Assembly: GCA_910584395.1 (NCBI GenBank)
Contig: CAJUAS010000053.1
Location: forward strand, 1-8,849
DNA from: an uncultured Oscillospiraceae bacterium
GTDB taxonomy: Bacteria > Bacillota > Clostridia > Oscillospirales > Oscillospiraceae
Direction: 5' to 3'
Length of the DNA stretch: 8,849 nt
A program made the position numbers and the translations under genes. How positions within the stretch are numbered: the first letter of the stretch is position 1; each line of letters opens with the position of its first letter. Below are positions 6,001 through 8,849 of this stretch, piece by piece. The notes under the pieces were generated by a model that was not told the origin of the DNA, made no database searches, and was given only the letters and a program-made list of their open reading frames with translations.

Positions 6001-7651
6001 CCACCGCACGGGGCTTGAGGGGGGCGATACGGGTGTCGAAGCTGTCCACGATGTTTTGCAGCGTCTGGCCCTCGTAGGCGGTGTTGATGACGTGGCGCTG
6101 GAAGCTGGGGTTGACGCTGTCGGTGGCGGAAGCTCTGTATTGAGTGTAGCGGACATATTCTTCAAAGTGTCCGGCCCAAGTGCGCGCGCCCGCAATGTCT
6201 GTAAAGCTGCCTTGCGCGGCGCGGCCGCCGGTCAGCACCCAAGAATTCTGCCCGGTGGGGTTTTCGTTGGGATTTGTGGTGGATGCGCCGCCGAGCTGGT
6301 CGCCGGAGAGCATACTGACAAGGGCCGAGCCGGGCTGAATGGGCACTTCCCCTTGGCAGAAGAGATAGAGGGGCGCGCCGGTCTTTGTGCTTGACCCCCA
6401 GAAATCAGTGCCCTTGTCCGGCTGAGCGTATCGAGCGCCTTCTTCGGCGAAGTTTAAGTACCGGCTACTTGAACTGTTATAGATGCTCAGCTCGCCGCCG
6501 GTGATCTCCACGGTCATATCATACGCGACGCTGGCGAAGTGACCGTTATTGGCCAGATTCAGTTTTACGCTGTTGCCGTTTTGAGTCGAGGCGAAGGTAT
6601 ATTTTCCGGCGGCGCCGTCGGCAATGGTCAGGTGCAAATTTGCCATGTCGACCGCAGTGAGGGTGGCGGAGTCGGCGAGGTCACGGTTGGCGTCGTTGCC
6701 GGCGACGGCCTTGGCGGTCACCGTATCGCCGCTGATCTCCAGCTTGGCGCAGCGCAGACCGTACATCCCGGTTGCCGGCAGGTCACCCGCGCCCCGGCCA
6801 TTGCTCAAATGGGGATACATGGCGTATAGGCCATTCTCACCTTCGGCTACGACCAAAAGCTTGCTCTTGTCCTCAATGCCGGCGATCTGGCTCACGCTGG
6901 TCACTTGGTCGTAGCCCGGAATAATCACAGGGCTACGCTGGAAGAGCATCAGGTCGGGGATGCCATCGCTATCATTCCCAGACTGGTCGAAGTTCATACG
7001 GGGGGAATAAAACATGAGCTTGGCGTTGCTATTCTCGGGCTTTATAAAACGGAAAAGCCCATTGGACACCGTGATCTGCAACGAGCTATCGCCACTGGTC
7101 TGATAACCCGGGTTGCCGGAAAGCAAGCACAGCCTATAGTTCGTACCGGCGGTGACCGAATAACGCTCTTCGCTCTTGACAATGGTATTTTCGGCGGCGG
7201 AGAAGTCGGTGGTTTCGCTTCCGCTATAGGCGCTGGCAACAGCCACCGCACCTCTGGGGATGTACCCCGTAGCCGCGCCGTTATCGCCCACCACCAGCTT
7301 GGCGGCGTTGTTGCCGGTCGCGCCCGCGCCAGTGCCGCCGGGGTAGAGCATGTAATAGTTGCCGTTATACGGCGCGACGATCAGGTACTTCCCCAAAAGC
7401 CCGTCGGTGGGCATGGCGGTCACCCGGGTATAGCCCGGAATGGTGAGATCGCCCTCCGCCGCAAGCTGGGCCGGTTCGGCCGCATCCAGCGGCTCAGCGG
7501 GGAGCTCCGCCATTCCGGCGGAGGTGATCTCCTCCTCTGCGGGGGTTGCCGGAAGCTCCTCCTGCGCCCTAAAGGCGGATGCGGGGAGAACTCCCACCGC
7601 CATCACAGCGGCCAAAAGCAGGCATGCGATCCGTTTGGATAAGAACTTCAT
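1..7651 (-). CDS. Giant secreted SLH-anchored sialidase with SGNH esterase domains (3' end outside window)
   Basis: One uninterrupted frame of 2,550 codons starts at ATG 7651 and is still open at the window edge, so the C-terminus is missing. AAAGGA at 7661-7666, nine bases before the ATG, and an immediate signal peptide support this start. Domain order by residue: signal peptide 1-26; unknown beta modules A1 69-240 and A2 241-435; degenerate SGNH 466-650; SGNH esterase 705-891; module A3 915-1097; FIVAR-like helices 1104-1168; GH33 sialidase 1198-1680; Ig-like and repeat domains 1684-2413; linker 2414-2498; SLH from 2499. The protein should be exported, held on the cell wall or S-layer by SLH domains, and act on sialylated glycans such as mucin. 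GH33 sialidases cleave terminal sialic acid; the esterase would plausibly remove O-acetyl groups first, which is inference from domain pairing. It is transcribed after a terminator, so probably as its own unit. The sialidase call is firm; the esterase substrate is not. Confidence 0.93.
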   Translation of the reverse strand, partial: MKFLSKRIACLLLAAVMAVGVLPASAFRAQEELPATPAEEEITSAGMAELPAEPLDAAEPAQLAAEGDLTIPGYTRVTAMPTDGLLGKYLIVAPYNGNYYMLYPGGTGAGATGNNAAKLVVGDNGAATGYIPRGAVAVASAYSGSETTDFSAAENTIVKSEERYSVTAGTNYRLCLLSGNPGYQTSGDSSLQITVSNGLFRFIKPENSNAKLMFYSPRMNFDQSGNDSDGIPDLMLFQRSPVIIPGYDQVTSVSQIAGIEDKSKLLVVAEGENGLYAMYPHLSNGRGAGDLPATGMYGLRCAKLEISGDTVTAKAVAGNDANRDLADSATLTAVDMANLHLTIADGAAGKYTFASTQNGNSVKLNLANNGHFASVAYDMTVEITGGELSIYNSSSSRYLNFAEEGARYAQPDKGTDFWGSSTKTGAPLYLFCQGEVPIQPGSALVSMLSGDQLGGASTTNPNENPTGQNSWVLTGGRAAQGSFTDIAGARTWAGHFEEYVRYTQYRASATDSVNPSFQRHVINTAYEGQTLQNIVDSFDTRIAPLKPRAVVYLVDENGSSEGSFAANLNALITKSLALRDGTGMIVIETLTAADKTAVDNVVNALDEGLLPRVLPVSLTLTTEQKTAEGFPNAQGHLAMAKQLADAVAGRTVSTADRWPYGVSNGNFDANWPVRQSVTANHEGYGTPATLTAPQQAVKTKVDAANTPMTWLFMGDSITHGSAWTGGYDSLAQLFEKFVKDDLGRKQDIVINAGSSGATTDSTITDLDRRLAKYDPDVVVLMLGTNDNPGNDEADTTYKNNLRTLLNKIMEKGAVPIVRTPPTSNQRNMTRVAGLIQAVVAEDAYANSVIFVDQYTVWAKSNWQAVYTDNGLHPDEAGHLWFAHQLINEMGLWDADSAICNLEYLAREATVSADELTIDGYTKVTQLPDDGLELGYYLFVAPCNGSFYMLYPGATGAGETGNNAAKLVLNTTTGKATGYIPRGAVAVGSAYGGSAATDFSAADNLVMLDGSYTHESAPSYQVTARGNGYVLFDAANPTQYSAAGAEGAAFFFRNNDGTFVIRNNGNNHAALHLYTNHMNFNQSGGTPANSSFLLFKSDALPPVPLAELEAMIATAESKNGRDYTAASWAALTAPLAAAKAVAEDSTQNTQYLPVANALKALRAAVNGLQEKPRYSEVPSTATKKELDQLRPAPKTGLSQPFPSLDGVIGGAAGNDSYRIPGITTIKGGDHDGRLVAATDIRWRSHLDSSNIDTAVSWSDDGGVTWNTSIVNYFGDSSNTATDNRTAIFIDPLITADNSGNLFLTTNAFPAGTCTHGSRNQPLAQSTGFADITLHNGTQVGQRMAIYTDFHTNVQTDDNYAYYLGEFGADGYADILDAYDGSASGYYADRHFYLYYQKGGTKAPDTDKIYCAQLDNANTWVQQNLFFQNATLHVRTAQFIYMRKSTDGGVTWSDPVILNPQIRTSNESFYGPGPGAGICLADGTLILPMYDNGGGEHATCMYSTDGGNTWTRATRLGFGSESCIVPIDETTLRQFYRDNTTTIHYNDRTLQDGDWIPGSQQSAPGAPKQGNNQLSALRYSKKVNGKDIILVSTATSPGIGGGYTRQGGKIYAFELKSDKTMELVSTYVVNAATDWYGYSSLTELKDGSIGLIFENSQTDGNDPKRLDYCGLTYRTIPMNDIIESEAQSISLTPTEANLYTNAAAGATTIQLTAAVTPAGPGIVWTSSNENVATVSDTGLVTAVGDGTATITATSSSDETASATCTVTVTTKIERILVKQGGTDIGSGPIKVYTNATDEGHSVTLTAETVPANVTYPALNWTRPEGAKGQLTLSGRAENGHSITITAVPGERNVGEVTVEVASAEYPEIKTSFNVHVIRKLESDVSISIRGVNDPTKAPQVGQTLEADIHNLQMTDEGKNALTYQWKRTEDGTTTGIGTGKTYVLTKEDVGAVISVDVTAGVNSFYEDTRSATRSQPVEKEDGPLTGPQGLVGTAPSGADANNGTITGFGADFANYEFRLAVTDGVENDWRDVPGQTISDLAAGRYQVRAKETDTRKAGGFSVVTVPPYGVTTHAIALNAMTNGRVSRSDSAAAENTPVTLTVLPETGFRLAADGLRVEKSDGSAVSVTRVAGRDNEYTFRMPGEAVTVKATFEQLIFTITHELTNLQCSRGAADGHQVAYGASTAITLIPDVGYVLPLRKDITITNSRGITVTGWTINDAGVITITGGVTSDLVIVALGRPDTHTVNYTLTNGLKRVDAPDSVNHLAAYTGVLGAEAGYALPETIVVTVDGSLIGADNYLYNPETGEISISEGKITGNVVITAAGVKADDEIVPVTGVTLNLHRTNLKVGGSVTLIPTIAPDNATNQTVAWATSDETVATVDEDGVVTAVAEGTATITVMTLDGRHTATCELTVTKSTSGGGSTSSGSSTTKTETRDDGSKVTTVTKPDGSKTMTVEQPDGTKSETVTTKNGDVTITVTDENGEELVKAEIPAAIPEPETKFEDVDATPWAEEAIHKMAGLELVNGTGGNKYSPVAPMTRGSLATVLHRLSQ
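2..157 (-). other. S-layer homology (SLH) domain, cut by the window edge
   Basis: Residues 2499-2550 match an SLH repeat: FEDVDATPWAEEAIHKMA, then LELVNGTGGNKYSPVAPMTRG and LATVLHRL. SLH domains bind pyruvylated secondary wall polymer and anchor proteins to the Gram-positive wall or S-layer. They usually come in threes, so one or two more copies and the stop codon are expected within a few hundred bases beyond position 1. Only this partial copy is visible. Confidence 0.9.
158..412 (-). repeat. Ser/Gly linker with 11-residue PDGSK repeats
   Basis: Residues 2414-2498. A Ser/Gly/Thr stretch (2416-2429) leads into tandem 11-residue units with the core D-G-S/T-K: Asp2436, Asp2447 and Asp2458 are exactly eleven apart. 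The pattern decays after NGD at about 2469, and a Pro/Glu-rich segment precedes the SLH domain. It is low in complexity and likely extended, crossing the wall between the folded stalk and the anchor. I saw no ligand-binding motif. Confidence 0.75.
413..661 (-). other. Second BIg2-type Ig-like domain
   Basis: Residues 2331-2413 show the BIg2 signature in full. It starts VPVTGVTLNLHRTNLKVGGS, has an IAPDNATNQTVAW strand, then SDETVATVDEDGVVTAVAEG and TATITV, and closes with TATCELTV. It is separated from the first BIg2 copy by about 560 residues of other repeat domains and marks the end of the stalk before the flexible linker. BIg2 domains occur in intimins and many Gram-positive surface proteins, as structural or adhesion modules. 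Confidence 0.85.
674..2602 (-). other. Ig-like and bacterial-repeat stalk
   Basis: Residues 1684-2326 are a run of beta domains with no catalytic motifs. A BIg2-type domain (1684-1768) has the hallmark IVWTSSNENVATVSDTGLVT and GDGTATITA. A second Ig-like domain (about 1769-1878) follows. About 1880-1974 resembles an Ig-like domain of the LTYQWKR...GKTYVLTKEDVGAVISV kind. About 1980-2064 is a GADFANYEFRL...LAAGRYQVRAKET segment seen in Clostridia surface proteins. Then come a divergent InlB/Flg_new-type repeat (about 2070-2151, YTFRMPGEAVTVKATFE) and two further related repeats (about 2155-2237 and 2240-2324). The stalk should hold the enzymatic head away from the wall; a sugar-binding role for individual domains is possible. 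Confidence 0.75.
2612..4060 (-). other. GH33 sialidase catalytic domain
   Basis: Residues 1198-1680 form a six-bladed propeller sialidase. The Y-R-I-P motif (1216-1219) supplies the first triad Arg, Arg1217. Asp1238 in TDIRW is the probable acid/base. Asp-boxes of S-x-D-x-G-x-T-W form lie at 1257-1264, 1443-1450 and 1501-1508. Glu1519 (GSES) should pair with the nucleophile Tyr1636 (YGYSSL). Arg1535 (FYRD) and Arg1603 (YTRQGG) complete the Arg triad. About 180 residues separate the first two Asp-boxes, consistent with the extra beta-domain of large NanI-type bacterial sialidases. All expected catalytic residues are present, so activity is likely. Linkage preference, and hydrolytic versus intramolecular trans-sialidase chemistry, cannot be read from the sequence. 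Residue roles are assigned by motif analogy with GH33. Confidence 0.93.
4148..4342 (-). other. FIVAR-like helical linker domain
   Basis: Residues 1104-1168 are Ala/Leu/Lys-rich and helical in pattern. They have an early N-G-R-D-Y-T-A-A-S-W-A-A-L core and end in an L-P-V-A-N-A-L-K-A-L-R-A-A-V-N-G-L heptad-like helix. This is the typical look of FIVAR domains (YT..SW..L ... A..AL..A...L), which sit in many large Gram-positive extracellular glycosidases, sialidases and hyaluronidases included. They are thought to act as spacers or protein-binding three-helix bundles. Here the domain separates module A3 from the sialidase. Confidence 0.75.
4361..4909 (-). repeat. Beta-rich module A3 (copy 3 of 3)
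   Basis: Residues 915-1097 lie between the SGNH esterase and the sialidase. The module starts L-T-I-D-G-Y-T-K-V-T and is clearly homologous to A1 along its length, including NNAAKLV, TGYIPRGAVAV and a MNFNQSGG motif near the end. Part of the similarity is nearly intact at the DNA level (4647-4730 against 7191-7274), which suggests recent duplication or gene conversion. The pattern YLFVAP...FYMLYP, then FFFRNNDGTFVIRNN, then LHLYTNHMNF resembles the strand order of small beta-barrel or trefoil binding modules. No family assigned. Confidence 0.7.
4979..5539 (-). other. SGNH/GDSL esterase domain, candidate sialate O-acetylesterase
   Basis: Residues 705-891 carry the SGNH hydrolase blocks. Block I is GDSITHG (714-720) with nucleophile Ser716. 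Block II is NAGSSG with Gly753. Block III is GTND (783-786) with Asn785 for the oxyanion hole. Block V is DNGLHP with Asp868 and His872. SGNH enzymes hydrolyse acyl esters, many of them acetyl groups on carbohydrates. Sitting on the same chain as a GH33 sialidase, removal of O-acetyl groups from sialic acids is the likeliest job, since O-acetylation slows sialidases. Deacetylation of another mucin or plant sugar is the alternative. One oddity: the putative Asp is four residues before His, where the family usually has three. Confidence 0.85.
5702..6256 (-). other. Degenerate SGNH esterase-like domain, probably catalytically dead
   Basis: Residues 466-650 line up with the following active SGNH domain but have lost every catalytic block. 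Block I is WVLTGGRAAQGS (Gly475-Gly476-Arg477) where the active copy has WLFMGDSITHGS, so the nucleophile Ser is gone. Block II is INTAYEGQ against INAGSSGA. Block III is VVYLVDENG (555-558) against VVVLMLGTND. Block V is GFPNAQGHLAMAKQL against GLHPDEAGHLWFAHQL, with Phe630 in place of the catalytic His. The strand and helix pattern is kept and the frame is intact, so this looks like a retained structural or binding pseudo-enzyme rather than decay. The alignment was made by eye. Confidence 0.7.
6347..6931 (-). repeat. Divergent beta-rich module A2 (copy 2 of 3)
   Basis: Residues 241-435 follow A1 directly. The opening IIPGYDQVTSV parallels A1's IPGYTRVTAM, and KLLVVAEGENGLYAMYP parallels the YLIVAP...YYMLYP strand pair. 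Towards the end, a RYLNF segment and PLYLF stand where A1 and A3 have MNFxQSG and LLF. The central part has diverged strongly and is longer, with an LTIADGAAGKYTF stretch resembling the usual core of such modules. Homology with A1 and A3 is probable from these anchor points but weaker than between A1 and A3. Function unknown. Confidence 0.5.
6932..7447 (-). repeat. Unrecognised beta-rich module A1 (copy 1 of 3)
   Basis: Residues 69-240. The module opens with L-T-I-P-G-Y-T-R-V-T and continues with a YLIVAPYNGNYYMLYPG strand pair. It then has a Gly/Asn-rich turn with NNAAKLV, a TGYIPRGAVAV segment, and ends near RMNFDQSG and LMLFQRS. Copy A3 (915-1097) matches it along its whole length: VAPCNGSFYMLYPG, TGYIPRGAVAVGSAY, HMNFNQSGG, FLLFKSD. 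I do not recognise the family. The short alternating strands, aromatic residues and terminal position beside catalytic domains suggest a carbohydrate-binding or spacer module, perhaps of beta-trefoil type, but that is inference. Confidence 0.7.
7574..7651 (-). other. Sec signal peptide of the giant sialidase
   Basis: Residues 1-26 show a classical Sec signal. The basic N-region carries Lys2, Lys6 and Arg7. A hydrophobic core runs from about residue 8 to 22, and the cleavage motif is P-A-S-A before Phe27. There is no lipobox: Cys10 lies inside the core and is not followed by a mature lipoprotein start. After cleavage comes an acidic, Pro/Ala/Glu-rich spacer to about residue 68, which probably acts as a flexible lead to the first folded module. 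An alternative cleavage after Ala29 is possible. Confidence 0.88.
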
Positions 7652-7670
7652 ATGTATCCATCCTTTCTGT
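7652..7670 (-). promoter_or_regulatory. Ribosome binding site of the giant sialidase gene
   Basis: On the minus strand the sequence AAAGGATGG (7658-7666) precedes the ATG at 7651. AAAGGA is nine bases from the start codon, a good Shine-Dalgarno for a Firmicute. It fixes the start, because the signal peptide begins at the same ATG. A small hairpin (7671-7685) lies just upstream of it. Confidence 0.75.
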
Positions 7671-7685
7671 GCCCCGAAGCGGGCC
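7671..7685 (-). repeat. Small hairpin next to the ribosome binding site
   Basis: On the minus strand CCCG and CGGG pair around a three-base CTT loop. A further G-C pair beyond one mismatch extends the stem to the edges of this interval. It sits immediately upstream of the ribosome binding site. It is a weak element by itself and is listed because it follows two much stronger palindromes in the same leader. Confidence 0.4.
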
Positions 7686-7701
7686 ACCCGGTGAATCTGC
7701 G

Positions 7702-7721
7702 CCCGTGGGACGTCCCACGGG
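7702..7721. repeat. Perfect 20-bp palindrome in the leader
   Basis: CCCGTGGGAC is followed directly by its exact reverse complement GTCCCACGGG, centred between 7711 and 7712, with no spacer and no mismatch. It lies about 50 bp upstream of the sialidase ATG and one base from a second palindrome. It may be a dimeric-regulator operator, an mRNA hairpin, or part of a dispersed palindromic repeat. Its lack of spacer favours a protein site or repeat element over a simple RNA loop. Confidence 0.7.
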
Positions 7722-7722
7722 G

Positions 7723-7744
7723 GGCAAAGGCCAAGGCCTTTGCC
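7723..7744. repeat. Inverted repeat with 10-bp arms in the leader
   Basis: The arms GGCAAAGGCC (7723-7732) and GGCCTTTGCC (7735-7744) are perfect reverse complements around a two-base AA spacer. In the sialidase leader RNA they would form a strong hairpin near the presumed 5' end. A minus-strand T-run does not follow (the next bases are C/G), so it is not an intrinsic terminator for the sialidase direction. It could stabilise the mRNA, attenuate expression, or belong with its neighbour to one compound repeat. Confidence 0.7.
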
Positions 7745-7810
7745 TTATTCTAAACTCCTGTTAGCTAAAATTCCATATTAAAATGAGTAGTCGAAAAAAA
7801 TTTATTCAAA
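7745..7810 (-). promoter_or_regulatory. AT-rich probable promoter region of the sialidase gene
   Basis: This 66-bp stretch is strikingly AT-rich between GC-rich genes and lies between the cysK terminator and the leader palindromes. Minus-strand -10 candidates are TAGAAT (7752-7747) and TAATAT (7780-7775). Neither has a convincing TTGACA-like -35 at 16-18 bp: TGGAAT stands 17 bp before TAGAAT, and TTGAAT lies 23 bp before TAATAT. A seven-base T-run (7794-7800) could act as an UP-like element. A promoter here is likely from layout; the exact boxes are uncertain. Confidence 0.4.
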
Positions 7811-7850
7811 ATGACGAAAATGAAGGCCACCGGATCGCTCCGATGGCCTT
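7811..7850 (-). terminator. Intrinsic terminator after cysK
   Basis: The stem arms are 7839-7850 and 7823-7834, with a four-base loop at 7835-7838. Eleven of twelve pairs are Watson-Crick. The twelfth is C against A on the plus strand but a G-U wobble in minus-strand RNA, so the hairpin is best for the minus strand. It starts five bases after the cysK TAA and is followed on the minus strand by CATTTTCGTCATTTTG, an imperfect U-tract. It should end cysK transcription before the sialidase gene. Plus-strand use is conceivable (GCTTTTT follows on that side), but no plus-strand gene leads into it. Confidence 0.8.
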
Positions 7851-7855
7851 GCTTT

Positions 7856-8788
7856 TTACTCTGCGAAGAGGGGGGTAGAGAGGTAGCGGTCGCCGGTGTC
7901 GGGCAGGAGGACGACGATGGCCTTGCCGGCATTTTCGGGACGCTTGGCCAGCTCCATGGCGGCGTGGAGCGCCGCCCCGGAGGAGATGCCCACCAGCACG
8001 CCCTCCCTGCGGCCCATGAGCCGCCCGGCGGCAAAGGCGTCCTCGGCCGAAACGGGGAAGACCTCGTCATAGACTGCGGTGTCCAGCACGTCGGGGACAA
8101 AGCCTGCGCCGATGCCCTGAAGCCGGTGCGGCCCGGCCTTGCCCCCGCTCAAAACCGGGGAGTCGGCAGGCTCGACCGCCACCACCTTCACCGCCGGGTT
8201 TTGTTCCTTGAGGTATCGGCCCGCGCCGGTGACCGTGCCGCCCGTGCCGACCCCTGCCACGAAGATGTCCACGGTGCCGCCGGTGTCCGCCCAGATCTCC
8301 GGGCCGGTGGAGGCGTAGTGGGCGGCGGGGTTGGCGGGGTTGACAAACTGGCCGGGGAGAAAGCTGCCCGAGATCTCTTTGGCCAGCTCCTCCGCCTTGG
8401 CGATCGCCCCGGCCATGCCCTTTGCGCCCTCGGTGAGTACCAGCTCCGCGCCGTAGGCTGCCATAAGCTGGCGGCGCTCCACGCTCATGGTCTCGGGCAT
8501 GGTGATGATGATGCGGTAGCCCCGCGCCGCCGCCACCGAGGCCAGCCCGATGCCGGTGTTGCCGGAGGTCGGCTCAATGATGACGCTGCCCGGCTTCAGC
8601 TTCCCGGACTGTTCCGCCTCGTCGATCATGGCCTTGGCGACCCGGTCTTTGACGCTGCCCGCCGGGTTGAGGTACTCTAACTTGGCCAGAAGCCTTGCCT
8701 TCAGGCCCGCTTCTGTTTCCACGCGGGTCAGCTCCAGCAGAGGGGTTTTTCCGATGAGCTGGTCGGCGGAGGTATAGATGTGTGACAT
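7856..8788 (-). CDS. cysK: Cysteine synthase A (O-acetylserine sulfhydrylase)
   Basis: This 310-residue cytosolic PLP enzyme makes L-cysteine and acetate from O-acetyl-L-serine and sulfide, the last step of cysteine biosynthesis. The length matches the family. Lys47 in NPAGSVKDR is the PLP Schiff-base lysine. TSGNTG (74-79) is the substrate-binding loop, GVGTGGTVTG (179-188) holds the PLP phosphate, and Ser270 in GISSGAA faces the pyridine nitrogen. QFVNPANPAAHYASTGPEIW and the C-terminal PDTGDRYLST are CysK-type rather than CysM-type. The start at 8788 is supported by GAAGGCGG (8793-8800), whose AAGG is seven bases before the ATG, and by a normal family N-terminus (IGKTPLLEL at 12-20). It is followed by its own terminator. 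Only 61 bp of upstream sequence are visible, with no clear promoter or riboswitch, so upstream operon partners such as cysE cannot be excluded. Confidence 0.96.
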   Translation of the reverse strand: MSHIYTSADQLIGKTPLLELTRVETEAGLKARLLAKLEYLNPAGSVKDRVAKAMIDEAEQSGKLKPGSVIIEPTSGNTGIGLASVAAARGYRIIITMPETMSVERRQLMAAYGAELVLTEGAKGMAGAIAKAEELAKEISGSFLPGQFVNPANPAAHYASTGPEIWADTGGTVDIFVAGVGTGGTVTGAGRYLKEQNPAVKVVAVEPADSPVLSGGKAGPHRLQGIGAGFVPDVLDTAVYDEVFPVSAEDAFAAGRLMGRREGVLVGISSGAALHAAMELAKRPENAGKAIVVLLPDTGDRYLSTPLFAE

Positions 8789-8849
8789 AGAGCCGCCTTC
8801 TTTCCGAGAATCGTGTATGCGCGGGAGACCGCCGCAGATTTTTGCAATG

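Noticed and set aside
1..7651. Possible frameshift or split of the giant gene into several genes
   Set aside because: Translation gives 2,550 codons without a stop, and domain motifs stay in the same frame from signal peptide to SLH. No break was seen.
7723..7755. The inverted repeat as a plus-strand intrinsic terminator
   Set aside because: It is followed by TTATTCTAAAC rather than a solid T-run, and there is no plus-strand gene for it to end.
7765..8100. Minus-strand 111-codon frame overlapping the end of cysK
   Set aside because: It overlaps cysK in another frame, runs through the terminator, and its Pro/Ser/Arg-rich product has no motif. It is a shadow frame.
7811..8680. Plus-strand 289-codon frame opposite cysK
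   Set aside because: It is antisense to an unmistakable cysK, has no family motifs, and its start lies inside the cysK terminator.
7652..8788. cysK and the sialidase gene as one operon
   Set aside because: A 12-bp-stem hairpin follows cysK and a 204-bp spacer with its own AT-rich promoter-like stretch separates the genes. No functional link is apparent.
8789..8849. cysK promoter or cysteine-responsive leader
   Set aside because: TTGCAA (8847-8842) and CATACA (8819-8814) are 22 bp apart, too far for a standard promoter. The 61 bp available are too short to judge a T-box or CymR site. Only the ribosome binding site is supported.
1..8849. CRISPR arrays, tRNA or rRNA genes, insertion sequences
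   Set aside because: No regularly spaced repeats, cloverleaf-like segments, rRNA motifs or transposase motifs were seen on either strand. The repeats present are protein-coding modules or the leader palindromes.

Overview
The window comes from a GC-rich bacterium that makes an S-layer. The best guess is a gut Clostridia of the Oscillospiraceae type (Oscillibacter, Flavonifractor or Lawsonibacter-like). The reasons are the high-GC coding sequence, AGGA-type ribosome binding sites, a Firmicutes-style signal peptide, Ig-like/InlB-type repeats and a C-terminal SLH domain. The taxonomic call is inference; no rRNA or tRNA is present.

There are only two genes, both on the minus strand. From right to left: cysK (7856-8788) encodes a complete O-acetylserine sulfhydrylase. 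A 204-bp spacer follows, holding a hairpin terminator, an AT-rich promoter-like stretch, a cluster of strong palindromes and a ribosome binding site. The rest of the window (1-7651) is a single reading frame that starts at 7651, has no stop, and runs off the left edge after 2,550 codons. Because it never terminates inside the window it is easily missed, and the long plus-strand open frames opposite it are shadows.

The giant protein is a secreted, probably S-layer-anchored mucin or sialoglycan enzyme. Its order is: signal peptide; two copies of an unrecognised beta-rich module (A1, A2); a degenerate SGNH esterase-like domain that has lost its catalytic residues; an SGNH esterase with GDS, GTND and a DNGLHP block; a third copy of the module (A3); a FIVAR-like helical segment; a GH33 sialidase with three Asp-boxes and a full set of putative catalytic residues; a long stalk of Ig-like and bacterial-repeat domains; a Ser/Gly linker with 11-residue PDGSK repeats; and the start of an SLH domain.

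A coherent reading is that one cell-surface polypeptide removes O-acetyl groups that block sialic acids and then releases the sialic acid. The esterase substrate is inferred from its neighbour domain, not shown. The most unusual points are the tandem dead/active esterase pair, the three copies of the unknown module (two with near-identical DNA), and the palindrome cluster in the leader. Nothing links cysK functionally to the surface enzyme beyond adjacency, and a terminator separates them.
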